This document shows positions 1 to 9,606 of a stretch of 64,000 nucleotides of DNA, piece after piece. Each line of letters starts with the position of its first letter. The first letter of the stretch is position 1. Below the pieces are notes generated by a model. The model searched no databases, had not been told where the DNA came from, and saw nothing but the letters and a program-made list of their open reading frames with translations. This stretch comes from Cellvibrio zantedeschiae (GTDB lineage Bacteria > Pseudomonadota > Gammaproteobacteria > Pseudomonadales > Cellvibrionaceae). Position numbers and translations under genes: made by a program. Location of the stretch: contig NZ_BMYZ01000001.1 of the NCBI RefSeq assembly GCF_014652535.1, positions 2,232,001-2,296,000 of the forward strand, in the 5' to 3' direction.

Positions 1-739
<739 letters not shown>

Positions 740-754
740 TTAATTTACTGAAGA

Positions 755-1360
755 CTATTTGTCTTCATCTATTTCATTAAACAAATGCCCGAGCTTACCA
801 GCTTTTGTTTCAAGATATTTTGCATTGTGTGGATTGCGACCTGTCTGATGCGGCATACGCTCAACCACATTGATACCCATATCTTGTAGCGCTTTTACTT
901 TGCGCGGATTATTGGTAAGTAACTTTAGCGATTTAATATTTAAATGTTCGAGCATTGGTTTCAAAATGCTGTAGTCGCGCATATCTGCACCAAAACCTAA
1001 CTGCTCATTGGCCTCAACGGTATCTGCACCGCAATCCTGCAATGAGTAAGCACGAATTTTATTCACCAAACCAATACCGCGACCTTCCTGACGCAAGTAA
1101 AAAATAACACCGCGCCCTACCAAACCAATTTTATGCATGGCAGCTTGCAATTGCGGGCCACAATCACAACGCAAACTAAACAGTGCATCGCCCGTTAAAC
1201 ATTCCGAATGAACGCGCGCGAGCAAAGGTTCGCAACCACTGATATCGCCCATGGTGAGTACCACATGCTCTTTTTCGGTCTTGTCATCTTCAAAACCGTG
1301 CATTACAAACATGCCAAAGGGTGTCGGCAATTTGCAAGATTCTATAAAACGAATTGTCAC
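755..1360 (-). CDS. ribA: GTP cyclohydrolase II
   Basis: This 201-residue protein is stand-alone RibA. It opens the imidazole ring of GTP to give the diaminopyrimidine precursor of riboflavin. The zinc-binding cysteines are all present in [18 protein letters not shown] (C54, C65, C67), followed by the [12 protein letters not shown]-binding and catalytic segment and LLTNNPRK. The start is a GTG at 1360. It matters that this copy is intact, because the ribB homologue at 4682-5800 carries a RibA-like domain that lacks every zinc cysteine. This gene must then supply the activity unless another copy exists elsewhere. Confidence 0.96.
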   Translation of the reverse strand: MTIRFIESCKLPTPFGMFVMHGFEDDKTEKEHVVLTMGDISGCEPLLARVHSECLTGDALFSLRCDCGPQLQAAMHKIGLVGRGVIFYLRQEGRGIGLVNKIRAYSLQDCGADTVEANEQLGFGADMRDYSILKPMLEHLNIKSLKLLTNNPRKVKALQDMGINVVERMPHQTGRNPHNAKYLETKAGKLGHLFNEIDEDK

Positions 1361-1397
1361 TGAACGACCTCAATAATTGTGAAAAATAAAATCAGTT

Positions 1398-2027
1398 TTA
1401 TTTTTCTTTTAGTACCAACACGCCTTGATCAATTTTTAAATCCACTTTACTGAGATAACTATTACCCAATAAAACAACCGATGGCGAATCTGTACTGCTT
1501 ACTGCTGCGGGCACCTGGTGTATAACAATATTGCCAACCGACACGCTCGACAAGGTAACGAGGAATGCTTTTGCAATACCATTAGCCGTGTTGACGTTAA
1601 TCGGGGTTCCGGCGCGATAATCAATTCCCAAGCGTTCTGCCTCAAAGTGATTCATCGCAATTGTAGTCGCGCCCGTATCCACTAAAAAATCAACTGCGCT
1701 TCCGTTGATTAAACCTTTTGTTTGGTAATGCCCACCAAGACTACTGGCAATGCGTATTTCAGTTTTTTCCGCTGTTTTAAACTGGTTGACTATGCCACGC
1801 GATAAAGAAATCGTTTTACGCTTTCCTTCAATTTCCAATACAGCTTGTGTGCCATCAGCAGAAACCAGCAACACGCCTTCGGGGCTTTTGGTGCCTGCAC
1901 GCAACATACGTTGCTTGCCATCAATCAGTAATATAGCGCTACCCTGCGCGAGCATCTTGGCTTCAATTTCAAAACCAAAACATATAGGCGCTAGTACAGC
2001 AAATATTATGGCCACCAATGCTTTCAT
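1398..2027 (-). CDS. secreted retropepsin-like aspartic protease (clan AA)
   Basis: The 209-residue product starts with a hydrophobic signal segment (residues 1-18). It has an N-terminal domain of about 90 residues and then a retropepsin-type fold with the active-site sequence VDTGATT (Asp117) and the later LLGNSYL segment that usually marks the second half of this single-lobed family. Such proteins act as dimers in the periplasm or at the membrane; the substrates are mostly unknown. The gene sits between pgpA and ribA on the same strand. I recognise the family (TIGR02281-type clan AA protease), not a specific function. Confidence 0.8.
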   Translation of the reverse strand: MKALVAIIFAVLAPICFGFEIEAKMLAQGSAILLIDGKQRMLRAGTKSPEGVLLVSADGTQAVLEIEGKRKTISLSRGIVNQFKTAEKTEIRIASSLGGHYQTKGLINGSAVDFLVDTGATTIAMNHFEAERLGIDYRAGTPINVNTANGIAKAFLVTLSSVSVGNIVIHQVPAAVSSTDSPSVVLLGNSYLSKVDLKIDQGVLVLKEK

Positions 2028-2042
2028 TTATCTTCCTTGATC

Positions 2043-2525
2043 TTAATATGGATAAAAGTAAACGCAGGTTTGTAAAACAACAAACGCGTAGATACCTGCC
2101 AACACATCATCAATCATAATGCCAAAGCCGCCATCGACTTTGCGATCCAGCCAATTTATTGGCCAGGGTTTAATGATGTCAAAAAAGCGAAACAGAACGA
2201 AGCCCAGCAATATCCAAAGCCAGCCTTTGGGAGCGAGGAACATGGTTATCCAATAACCAACAAATTCATCCCATACTATGCCGCCGTGATCGTGCACGCC
2301 TAGTTGCTTTGATGAACGATCACACCAATAAACACCGAGCGCAAAAGTCACAACTAACCAAGTGCCGTAAATCGGCCAAGCCAAATCTTGCAGCAACCAA
2401 TAAATAGGCACAGCGGCAAGCGTACCGAAGGTACCCGGTGCTTTGGGAGCCAAGCCACTACCAAAACCAAATGAAAAAAAATGATTGGGATTCGTCAACA
2501 GCTGCTTAAAGTTTGGTGTAGTCAT
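2043..2525 (-). CDS. pgpA: phosphatidylglycerophosphatase A
   Basis: PgpA removes the phosphate from phosphatidylglycerophosphate in the inner membrane to give phosphatidylglycerol. The 160-residue product has the family's GLAPKAPGTFGTL N-terminal motif, several membrane segments, DRSSKQLGVHDHGGIVWDE and a C-terminal IDDVLAG motif. The longer frame begins at a TTG (2531). The ATG at 2525, with AAGAA about eight bases upstream, is the better start. thiL-pgpA adjacency is typical of gammaproteobacteria, and the two genes are 27 bases apart here. Confidence 0.93.
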   Translation of the reverse strand: MTTPNFKQLLTNPNHFFSFGFGSGLAPKAPGTFGTLAAVPIYWLLQDLAWPIYGTWLVVTFALGVYWCDRSSKQLGVHDHGGIVWDEFVGYWITMFLAPKGWLWILLGFVLFRFFDIIKPWPINWLDRKVDGGFGIMIDDVLAGIYAFVVLQTCVYFYPY

Positions 2526-2552
2526 TTTCAAATTCTTAAAATTTAGCGACCA

Positions 2553-3542
2553 TTAAAAATGCTGGTAACCTTGCGCCGTTAATTCGTAGGCTTCGCCCTC
2601 TAGCTCACATTGCACACCAACACCTGCAACGATTTCGCCAACAACAGTCGCGTTAATTTTTTCTTGCGCGATTAACATGGCCAGCTCAGGCATTTTTTCC
2701 GGTGACACCGTAAAGCACAATTCATAATCATCACCGCCGCTCAATGCCCAAGTGCGCGCTTGTTGCAGATCGCCAACTGCAAGCAAGGCCGGAGAAAGCG
2801 GCAAATTTTCTACATCAATCACCGCTCCCAAATCGCTGGCTTCGCAAATGTGGTTTAAATCTGCCACCAAACCATCTGAAATATCGAGCGCCGCACTGGC
2901 GATTCCTTTTAATAAACCAGACTCAATTAAACGCGGTGTAGGACGATAAAAACGCTCGCGCAAATAATGTTCATGATCTGCGTTCAACGCTAGGCGGTTC
3001 TGCATAACCGCTAAAGCGGCCGCACCATCACCCAGTGAGTTGGTCACGCAAACAAAATCGCCAATGCTTGCACCATCGCGCCGCATAGCGTGATGCGACT
3101 CAACGGCGCCCATAACCTGAATAGTAATACTCAGTGGTCCAGATGTGGTATCACCGCCAACCAATACAATTTCATATTTATTAGCTGCACGAAACAAACC
3201 GCGACTAAAACCGCGCAGCCATTCTTCGCTAACATAATTAGAACTTTTGGGTAGAGTCAGTGCCAGCGTGAACCACAAAGGTTCTGCGCCCATGGCTGCC
3301 AAATCGCTAAGGTTTGTACGCAAGGCGCGCTCGGCGATATCTTCCGGTTTGGCGTCTGCGGGGAAATGCACATCAGCAACTAAAGTGTCCACCGAAGTTG
3401 CCAATTGTTGGTTTGCGGGAATTTGCAGGAGCGCGCAATCGTCACCTATACCCAGGATCACACTTGCTTGCGCTTTATCTTCCAGCAACAAATCAGCTTG
3501 TTCGCGCTGGAAAAACTCACGGATAAGTTCAAATTCGCGCAT
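2553..3542 (-). CDS. thiL: thiamine-monophosphate kinase
   Basis: ThiL phosphorylates thiamine monophosphate to the active cofactor thiamine diphosphate, using ATP in the cytosol. The 329-residue protein has the PurM-like metal/ATP motif GIGDDCALL near residue 32, DTLVADVHF, LVGGDTTSGPL and the C-terminal LDISDGL and SGGDDYEL motifs, all standard for the family, and the length is normal. It lies 29 bases downstream of nusB and upstream of pgpA in the same orientation, the common nusB-thiL-pgpA operon tail of riboflavin clusters. Confidence 0.96.
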   Translation of the reverse strand: MREFELIREFFQREQADLLLEDKAQASVILGIGDDCALLQIPANQQLATSVDTLVADVHFPADAKPEDIAERALRTNLSDLAAMGAEPLWFTLALTLPKSSNYVSEEWLRGFSRGLFRAANKYEIVLVGGDTTSGPLSITIQVMGAVESHHAMRRDGASIGDFVCVTNSLGDGAAALAVMQNRLALNADHEHYLRERFYRPTPRLIESGLLKGIASAALDISDGLVADLNHICEASDLGAVIDVENLPLSPALLAVGDLQQARTWALSGGDDYELCFTVSPEKMPELAMLIAQEKINATVVGEIVAGVGVQCELEGEAYELTAQGYQHF

Positions 3543-3571
3543 AGTAAATCGCGTGCGACAAGCGCGTGCGA

Positions 3572-4051
3572 TTAATCTCCCCGATTGGCTTTCACTTCAA
3601 CGGCACGAACCACAGCAGCGGTTTTATCCAACACGCCGTTGATAAATTTGTGGCTATCTTCTGCGCCAAATTTTTTGGCTAGCGAAACTGATTCGTTGAT
3701 AACAACTTTGTAGGGAACATCGATACGGAATTTTAATTCGTAGGTAGACAGACGCAACAAGGCTTCCGTCACTGGGTCCAACTCAGTAAGCGCGCGTTCA
3801 ACCAAAAATGGTTCAAAGGTCGCTTCAAGGTCGGATAAATGTTCAGGCACTCCGTGCAATATTTCGTGGAAATATTCCAAATCTACATTACTCATATCAT
3901 TATCAACGCGAAACTCTGCTTCAATTGCGTTGATACTGGCACCCGCCATTTTCCATTGATAGAGCGCTTGCATGGCATAGTGGCGAGCCATACGGCGAGT
4001 GGCGGCAACGTGGCCTTTTTGAGCAGTGCCTTTTTGATTCTGGGAAGTCAT
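3572..4051 (-). CDS. nusB: transcription antitermination factor NusB
   Basis: NusB pairs with NusE (ribosomal protein S10) on boxA RNA to support rRNA antitermination. The product of 159 residues is all-helical, with the [16 protein letters not shown]-terminal signature and the [18 protein letters not shown] and FINGVLDK segments near the C terminus that define the family. The open frame extends upstream to 4090. The ATG at 4051 has an AGGT about eight bases upstream and gives the usual length, so it is preferred. It follows ribH after an 120-base gap that contains a hairpin. Confidence 0.95.
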   Translation of the reverse strand: MTSQNQKGTAQKGHVAATRRMARHYAMQALYQWKMAGASINAIEAEFRVDNDMSNVDLEYFHEILHGVPEHLSDLEATFEPFLVERALTELDPVTEALLRLSTYELKFRIDVPYKVVINESVSLAKKFGAEDSHKFINGVLDKTAAVVRAVEVKANRGD

Positions 4052-4112
4052 TACTTTTACCTGATAAAGAACATTGATTGCGCTGCGCAATCATTAAAAG
4101 CTATTTCAATCT

Positions 4113-4142
4113 GCAACCTCTCCTATTAGTAAAAGAGGTTGC
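4113..4142 (-). other. intercistronic hairpin between ribH and nusB
   Basis: There is a perfect 9-bp inverted repeat (arms 4113-4121 and 4134-4142) with a 12-base loop in the ribH-nusB gap. No T tract follows on the minus strand, so it is not a canonical terminator. It could be a processing or mRNA-stability hairpin that sets nusB-thiL-pgpA expression relative to the rib genes. That role is inference. Confidence 0.55.
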
Positions 4143-4171
4143 TTACTACTTAAACTCAATACGCCAAGGCG

Positions 4172-4642
4172 TTAAATATTACCAATGAGCGAAACCATTT
4201 CCAGAGCAGTGGAGGCAGCTTCAACACCTTTATTACCTGCTTTGGTTCCAGAACGCTCGATAGCCTGCTCAATGGAATCTACAGTCAGTACACCAAAGGT
4301 AATGGGAACACCTGCATTCAATGACACTTGCGCCAAACCTTTGGTGCACTCGCCAGCAACATAATCAAAGTGTGGTGTACCACCGCGAATAACCGCACCC
4401 AAAGCGATGATTGCATCGAATTCTTTTTTGGCAGCGATTTTTTGTGCAACCAACGGAAATTCAAATGCACCCGGTGCGTAATAAATGGTGACATTAGCGT
4501 CTGGAATACCGTGACGACGCAAAGTATCCAAAGCGCCTTCTTTCAAACTTTCTACAACGAAACTATTCCAGCGGCTCACAATCAAGGCGTACTTGCCTTT
4601 TGACGCGGCGAAATTTCCTTCGATAACTTTGATGTTGCTCAT
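4172..4642 (-). CDS. ribH: 6,7-dimethyl-8-ribityllumazine synthase
   Basis: RibH condenses the ribityl-pyrimidinedione with 3,4-dihydroxybutanone phosphate to give lumazine, the penultimate step of riboflavin synthesis, usually as a capsid-like assembly. The 156-residue product shows the SRWNSFV substrate-binding start, the [11 protein letters not shown] motif, [16 protein letters not shown] and the [17 protein letters not shown] stretch with the expected conserved positions. The length is typical. It lies 39 bases downstream of the RibBX gene, consistent with one transcript. Confidence 0.96.
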   Translation of the reverse strand: MSNIKVIEGNFAASKGKYALIVSRWNSFVVESLKEGALDTLRRHGIPDANVTIYYAPGAFEFPLVAQKIAAKKEFDAIIALGAVIRGGTPHFDYVAGECTKGLAQVSLNAGVPITFGVLTVDSIEQAIERSGTKAGNKGVEAASTALEMVSLIGNI

Positions 4643-4681
4643 AAATTTTTCTCTTTAAGATTCCAATAAATTATTATGCGC

Positions 4682-5800
4682 TCAGGCATCAGGGCAAACG
4701 TATTCAACCACTTCCAAATCAAAACCTGACAAGGCGGAGTAGCGCATAGGCGCAGACATGACGCGCATTTTACGCACCCCCAAGTCGCGCAGGATTTGCG
4801 AGCCGGTGCCGACTTGTTTGTATAAAACTTCCGGGCTGCGGCGCTGTTGTTTTCCGCTCAACAACCAATCAATACTTTCTTCAACTTCGCTGGTGGATTC
4901 GTCGTGACAAATCAGTAGCACCACGCCTTTGCCTTCATCATTCACACGTTTGAGTGCTTCCTGATAAGACCAGGCTTTGCCACCTGCAATAGAAGGACGC
5001 TGCAAGCTTAAAATATCCCGCGCAAGATCCATCACATGTACGCGCACCAAGGTTGGTTCAGCGGTAATTTCGCCTTTTACCATCACAAAGTGTAGATCGC
5101 CGCGCGCTAAATCGCGGTAGGTGCGCAGCTCAAATTCGCCGTAAAGGGTTTCCACTTTACGAGTGTTAATGCAGGCAACGGTTTTTTCTTTGGTGGCGCG
5201 ATAATGGATCAGGTCGGCAATGGTACCGATTTTTAAGTCATGTTGCTCGGCAAATTGCTCAAGATCTGGCCTGCGCGCCATGCTGCCGTCAGGGTTCATC
5301 ACCTCAACAATCACCGCTGCGGGTTCAAAACCTGCCAAACGAGCAAGATCACAACCTGCTTCAGTATGGCCAGCGCGGCTCATAACGCCGCCCGGTTGGC
5401 TCATCAAGGGGAAAATATGTCCTGGCTGTACTATGTCGCTCGCCTTGGCATTGGCACGCACCGCAGCGCGTACTGTTAAGGCGCGATCCGCTGCGGAAAT
5501 CCCCGTACTCACACCTTCTGCAGCCTCAATAGATACAGTGAAATTGGTAGTGTGTTGGGATTTGTTGTCGGTAACCATTAATGGCAAATCGAGCTGTTTG
5601 CAGCGCTCTTGGGTAAGGGTCAAACAAATCAGGCCGCGCGCGTGGGTGGCCATAAAATTAATATCTTCGGGGCGCACTTGCTCGGCAACCATAATCAGGT
5701 CGCCTTCATTTTCACGGTCTTCGTCATCCATCAGTATAACCATTTTACCGTGACGCATATCTTCAATCAGTTCTTCTATGGTGTTGAGTTGCATAGGCAT
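4682..5800 (-). CDS. ribB: 3,4-dihydroxy-2-butanone-4-phosphate synthase with degenerate GTP cyclohydrolase II-like domain (RibBX type)
   Basis: The N-terminal half (about residues 1-205) is a complete RibB, which converts ribulose 5-phosphate to the four-carbon riboflavin precursor. It has the acidic metal loop DDEDRENEGD at 25-34, THARGLICLTL, and HTEAGCDLARLAG at 145-157. The C-terminal half aligns with RibA, but where the zinc site should be (about 253-262) it reads RVHVMDLARD and has no cysteines, so it cannot be an active cyclohydrolase. This matches the RibBX architecture known in some Proteobacteria. An intact ribA lies at 755-1360. An internal ATG at 5794 is an equally plausible start. 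Confidence 0.92.
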   Translation of the reverse strand: MPMQLNTIEELIEDMRHGKMVILMDDEDRENEGDLIMVAEQVRPEDINFMATHARGLICLTLTQERCKQLDLPLMVTDNKSQHTTNFTVSIEAAEGVSTGISAADRALTVRAAVRANAKASDIVQPGHIFPLMSQPGGVMSRAGHTEAGCDLARLAGFEPAAVIVEVMNPDGSMARRPDLEQFAEQHDLKIGTIADLIHYRATKEKTVACINTRKVETLYGEFELRTYRDLARGDLHFVMVKGEITAEPTLVRVHVMDLARDILSLQRPSIAGGKAWSYQEALKRVNDEGKGVVLLICHDESTSEVEESIDWLLSGKQQRRSPEVLYKQVGTGSQILRDLGVRKMRVMSAPMRYSALSGFDLEVVEYVCPDA

Positions 5801-5817
5801 TCTCTGTATCGATTTTC

Positions 5818-6357
5818 TTAAATTTGCTGATTAAGACCAGAGTGGTCTTGTGGTTGGTGATTAAAAAAAGCAATCAAGTCACCAACCGTCAGTATTTTTC
5901 CAGCCAGGGGATTTGCGGCTGTATGCCTAATGCACCGCCCCGCTCTCAGCGCAACCCGCTCAATAAGGTCTTCCATTTCGTCACCTGTTAAAAGGAGATC
6001 TGAATAGAGATTATCGCTCCAGCGCAAAGGAAAGTTTTGCACGGGCAGATCCAACCGTATTTCTTCATACACGGCGCGAACAACGAAGGTATCAATCTCC
6101 CTTAAATTTTGCTCGCGTGCGAATGTAGATAAAGATTCACCCACTCGCTGACTGACCAAAATACCGAAGTGTCGGTAAGCCTTGAACCGTTCATAAACAA
6201 ACAGACCTAACACAATTGCTAACGCAGAAAGTGATACGAACGGGTGCACCCAAAAAATATACAAGCCCACAGACACCAATGCCAAAAGCACAAGCCAGCC
6301 CGCAACACCGAAAGGCTGCGGTTTGTACTTGGGCATAAGGCGTGAGGGAGTAGGCAC
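5818..6357 (-). CDS. small inner-membrane protein of unknown function in the rib operon
   Basis: I do not recognise this 179-residue protein. It has two adjacent hydrophobic segments (about residues 18-52, WLVLLALVSVGLYIFW and then SLSALAIVLGLFVY) followed by a soluble, charged domain of about 120 residues. The frame begins with a GTG that overlaps the ribE stop by one base (TAGTG); an ATG at 6336 is an alternative. The tight coupling to ribE and the 17-base gap to ribB indicate cotranscription with riboflavin genes. The C-terminal region (TVGDLIAFFNHQ) resembles an acyl-carrier-like helix segment only vaguely, and no function is claimed. Confidence 0.75.
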   Translation of the reverse strand: MPTPSRLMPKYKPQPFGVAGWLVLLALVSVGLYIFWVHPFVSLSALAIVLGLFVYERFKAYRHFGILVSQRVGESLSTFAREQNLREIDTFVVRAVYEEIRLDLPVQNFPLRWSDNLYSDLLLTGDEMEDLIERVALRAGRCIRHTAANPLAGKILTVGDLIAFFNHQPQDHSGLNQQI

Positions 6358-7016
6358 TACACAAATCCATTCCTGGCTAAAAATTCGAGCGTAACACCGC
6401 CCTGCTCTGTACTTTCGGCGGCTTTATCACCCAGCATCAAACGCTCCAAATAGCGCGCGAGCACATCAACTTCAAGGTTAACGCTTGAACCAGCTTGATA
6501 GCTGCCCATAATCGTTTCCTTAAGTGTATGAGGGACTATGTTTAATTCAAACTCCGCGCCATCAACTTTATTTATCGTGAGACTGGTCCCGTCGACAGTG
6601 ATTGAACCTTTATGGGCTATGTATTTGGCGAGCGCTTTGGGGGCGCGAATACGAAAGCGTTCTGAGCGGGCATCAGGGTGACGGCTAACCACCTCACCAA
6701 TTCCGTCTACATGGCCGCTAACAATGTGGCCACCCAGGCGAGTTTGTGGTGTAAGCGCTTTTTCCAGATTAACGCGCTGGCCAACTTTCCAATTTGGCAG
6801 ACTGGTGTTGTCGAGGGTTTCGCGCGACACATCGGCCCAGTAACCATCGCCCGGGAGATCTACAACCGTTAGGCAAACACCATTGGTAGCAATTGAATCG
6901 CCCAGACGAACATCACCTAAATCCAGACCATGGGTTTTAATACGCAAACGCAAATCGCCGTTTTTTGGCTGGAGCGCAACCACTTCGCCAATTGCTTCGA
7001 TGATGCCGGTAAACAT
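6357..7016 (-). CDS. ribE: riboflavin synthase, alpha subunit
   Basis: Riboflavin synthase dismutates two lumazine molecules into riboflavin and the pyrimidinedione. The 219-residue protein begins with the invariant MFTGIIEAIG and consists of two lumazine-binding repeats, each with a conserved GDSIATNGVCLTV or KGSITVDGTSLTIN block, plus GGHIVSGHVDG between them. The length is typical. Its stop overlaps the next gene by one base. It is named ribE here in the E. coli sense (ribC in some species). Confidence 0.96.
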   Translation of the reverse strand: MFTGIIEAIGEVVALQPKNGDLRLRIKTHGLDLGDVRLGDSIATNGVCLTVVDLPGDGYWADVSRETLDNTSLPNWKVGQRVNLEKALTPQTRLGGHIVSGHVDGIGEVVSRHPDARSERFRIRAPKALAKYIAHKGSITVDGTSLTINKVDGAEFELNIVPHTLKETIMGSYQAGSSVNLEVDVLARYLERLMLGDKAAESTEQGGVTLEFLARNGFV

Positions 7017-7163
7017 AGTTGGTCCTATTCCTGTGATCGCTGATATCTTGTGGTCGCTGAGGTCTTGAGTCGCTACAGCAACGAAGTAGCAAGTCTATAA
7101 GCCGTTACTACAAATTTCGAGAGTATCTTTAAACAGGTTTTGATCGAAAAATTTGATCTTCAC

Positions 7164-7727
7164 TTAAGCCACAAAACTATTGGGTGTAACAGCCACTTTT
7201 ACACTGAGATCAATTACCTTGGTTCGCGCTATCAAGTCGTGCAAGCAGCGCTTATCTCTGCGAAAAATCAACAGCACGTCGGCCAGACGCAATGCCACAC
7301 CAATGACAGGCACCATGCCCATAATCCATTGGGAAAAATAACGCTGGGCGATCAACGCCATAAATGCCGGTTTTTGGTTGTCGAGCGTCACTATGGCAAT
7401 TCCCATTACTTTCTTGCCGACGGTTTGACCCTGGTGATACAGCAAATAACCATGAAGCAGGAAAAAACTGATCATAGGCGAAAAGGTTAAAAGCATTTTT
7501 TGCGAATCAGAAAGTGCCGCCAGTTTTTTTATTAACTCTGCCTGGGCACTTTGCATATCAGCTGCTTGGCCGGGGTCGATACCCAAGTACTGCATAAAAA
7601 ACATAAGCATTACGGCAATCAAGAAAACGTCGATTACAAATGCCAAAAAGCGCTTGTTGTATGAAGCCGTATTGTCGCCGCCCGTAGCGGATGAAGGCTG
7701 GAAACCCTCGGGTTGTTGATCGTTCAA
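7164..7727 (-). CDS. RDD family membrane protein
   Basis: The 187-residue product has the RDD domain with the family's arginine/aspartate signature (YNKRFLAFVIDVFLI near residue 24), three or four membrane segments and the characteristic GQTVGKKVMGIAIV stretch. RDD proteins are poorly understood; some act in ion transport. The frame starts with a TTG at 7727 that has an AGG six to seven bases upstream. The gene sits between ribD and ribE on the same strand, an insertion into the usual ribD-ribE neighbourhood, with a 147-base gap before ribE. Confidence 0.85.
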   Translation of the reverse strand: MNDQQPEGFQPSSATGGDNTASYNKRFLAFVIDVFLIAVMLMFFMQYLGIDPGQAADMQSAQAELIKKLAALSDSQKMLLTFSPMISFFLLHGYLLYHQGQTVGKKVMGIAIVTLDNQKPAFMALIAQRYFSQWIMGMVPVIGVALRLADVLLIFRRDKRCLHDLIARTKVIDLSVKVAVTPNSFVA

Positions 7728-7788
7728 AGCTGTACCTATCTACAATGACTTAGTTAACGAGGGCTAACCAAGCTAAAAGCAAAACTCA

Positions 7789-8913
7789 TTAATATTCTGT
7801 ATCCGGAACGGCGGTAATGCGCCAATCCGTACCCACCGCGCGCATATCGCTAATTTTTAGGGGTAGCGCGGACGACATACTCACCAGGGGTAAATCAAAC
7901 AAAGGCCGCGCGCTGCTACCCAATAGTTTGGGCGCCATGTAAATAATCAACTCATCTACCAGGCCACGCCGTAAAAAATTGGCCGCCAGGGTAGCACCGG
8001 TTTCTACCAAAACTTCATTACATTGACGTTTAGCCAATTCGCTCAGCAAAGCGCCCAGATTAACGCGCCCATCATTGGCAGGCAGTGCGATAAATTCTAC
8101 ATGGTCCGGCCATCCGGTTAGCTTGTCAGCATCAGCGCTGCCATTATGGACAACTAGAATTGGCGTTTCTTGAGTAAGGATCTTGGCTTTGCGGCTCAAA
8201 CGCACATTGGAATCCAACACCACACGCAGCGGTTGCTTGGCTGCAGCCTGTTCTGCATCGGGCATTTCCAGCTCATCTATTCGTACCGTTAGGGATGAAT
8301 TATCCAGCAAAATGGAATCTATACCGCTGATAATCGCGCAGCTGCGAGCGCGTAAGCGCTGTACATCGCCACGCGCTTTTTTGCCTGTAACCCACTGGCT
8401 TTCACCGCTCGCCATGGCGGTGCGGCCGTCCAGACTCATACCCATTTTGCAGCGAACGAAGGGAAGTTTGCGCTCCATACGTTTAACAAAACCGGGATTA
8501 AGGGCTCGTGCGTCATCCTCCAACAACGGACCATCGACCTGAACATTGTGTTCGCGCAGATAATCGAGGCCACGACCGGCAACCAGAGGATTAGGATCTT
8601 CCATCGCGTAAACGACGCGGCTTATGCCTGCATCCACCAAAGCGTGGCTGCAAGGCCCGGTTTTACCGGTATGACTGCAGGGTTCAAGGGTAACGTAGGC
8701 GGTTACACCTTGGGCGTTATTGCCCGCCGCTGCGAGCGCGTTGACTTCCGCGTGGCCCTCGCCCGCGCGGATATGCCAGCCTTCAGCGACAACTGCACCG
8801 TTTTTTACCAAAACGCAACCAACTCGCGGATTGGGCATAGTGGTGTAGCGACCACGCTCCGCCAAACGAAGCGCTTGCGCCATAAAAGGATAATCGTCAG
8901 TGGTAATGGCCAT
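7789..8913 (-). CDS. ribD: bifunctional diaminohydroxyphosphoribosylaminopyrimidine deaminase / 5-amino-6-(5-phosphoribosylamino)uracil reductase
   Basis: RibD performs the second and third steps after GTP ring opening. Residues 1-145 form the cytidine-deaminase-like zinc domain, with HAEVNALAAAG and PCSHTGKTGPC providing the zinc ligands. The C-terminal domain is a dihydrofolate-reductase-like NADPH reductase with MGMSLDGRTAMASGESQWV and EVLVETGATLAANFL. The 374-residue length is normal. The start codon lies two bases after the nrdR stop, the frequent nrdR-ribD pairing. Confidence 0.96.
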   Translation of the reverse strand: MAITTDDYPFMAQALRLAERGRYTTMPNPRVGCVLVKNGAVVAEGWHIRAGEGHAEVNALAAAGNNAQGVTAYVTLEPCSHTGKTGPCSHALVDAGISRVVYAMEDPNPLVAGRGLDYLREHNVQVDGPLLEDDARALNPGFVKRMERKLPFVRCKMGMSLDGRTAMASGESQWVTGKKARGDVQRLRARSCAIISGIDSILLDNSSLTVRIDELEMPDAEQAAAKQPLRVVLDSNVRLSRKAKILTQETPILVVHNGSADADKLTGWPDHVEFIALPANDGRVNLGALLSELAKRQCNEVLVETGATLAANFLRRGLVDELIIYMAPKLLGSSARPLFDLPLVSMSSALPLKISDMRAVGTDWRITAVPDTEY

Positions 8914-8915
8914 GC

Positions 8916-9386
8916 TTAGAGTTTTTCTGATTCTGGCTGTTGTTCAAGGCGGTCGATTTCCTGACGGAATTCGTTCAAATCTTTGAAGCGGCGATATACG
9001 GAAGCAAAGCGCACATAGGCGACTTCGTCGAGCTTCTGCAATTGCTCCATAACCTTCTCGCCTACGGCAATAGATTTCACTTCGCGCTCACCGGTCGCTT
9101 GTAAAAAATGTTTGATGTGGTTGATGGAGGACTCAATCGCTTCAATACTGACCGGCCGTTTTTCCAGCGCACGCAATAAACCGGCGCGCAATTTGTTTTC
9201 GTCGAAAGGTTCACGCGTACCATTTTGTTTGATGATGCGCGGCATTACCAATTCAGCCACTTCAAAAGTGGTGAAACGCTCGTGGCAGGACAAGCATTCG
9301 CGACGGCGGCGCACCTGGTCGCCTTCAGCCACCAGGCGAGAATCTATAACTTTGGTATCTTCGGCACTACAAAAAGGACAATGCAT
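8916..9386 (-). CDS. nrdR: transcriptional repressor NrdR
   Basis: NrdR represses ribonucleotide reductase genes by sensing ATP/dATP. It has an N-terminal zinc ribbon (CPFC near residue 3, CLSC near 31, with RRRRECLSC) and then an ATP-cone domain of about 90 residues ([20 protein letters not shown]). The frame extends to a TTG at 9395. The ATG at 9386, preceded by AGGG about nine bases upstream, gives the canonical MHCPFC start and 156 residues. It lies directly upstream of ribD. Confidence 0.95.
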   Translation of the reverse strand: MHCPFCSAEDTKVIDSRLVAEGDQVRRRRECLSCHERFTTFEVAELVMPRIIKQNGTREPFDENKLRAGLLRALEKRPVSIEAIESSINHIKHFLQATGEREVKSIAVGEKVMEQLQKLDEVAYVRFASVYRRFKDLNEFRQEIDRLEQQPESEKL

Positions 9387-9494
9387 CTTGCGCAACCCTA
9401 AGCATTTTTAGAAAGGGGCACATCTTAGCATATTGGAGGTTCTTTGCTGTCACCTTAGGCCATTGGGATTGGCGTCAGGTTATTGCGATGCCCA

Positions 9495-9520
9495 AATAAA
9501 AAACCCAGCCGAAGCTGGGT
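9495..9520 (-). terminator. rho-independent terminator of the zincin gene
   Basis: A 7-bp stem (9503-9509 with 9514-9520) closed by a CGAA tetraloop is followed on the minus strand by a run of Ts (complement of 9495-9502). It lies about 90 bases beyond the stop of the metalloprotease gene and separates it from nrdR, so the protease is a separate transcript from the nrdR-rib operon. Confidence 0.85.
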
Positions 9521-9606
9521 AACAGGAGTAACTCAAACGTTGATTAACACTTCTTGTTCTTACCACTTACATCTACCACACACTACACACAGGTCTTACA
9601 CACTCG

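Noticed and set aside
5220-5753. 177-codon plus-strand frame opposite ribB
   Set aside because: It lies wholly antisense to a clear ribB coding sequence and has no recognisable domain.
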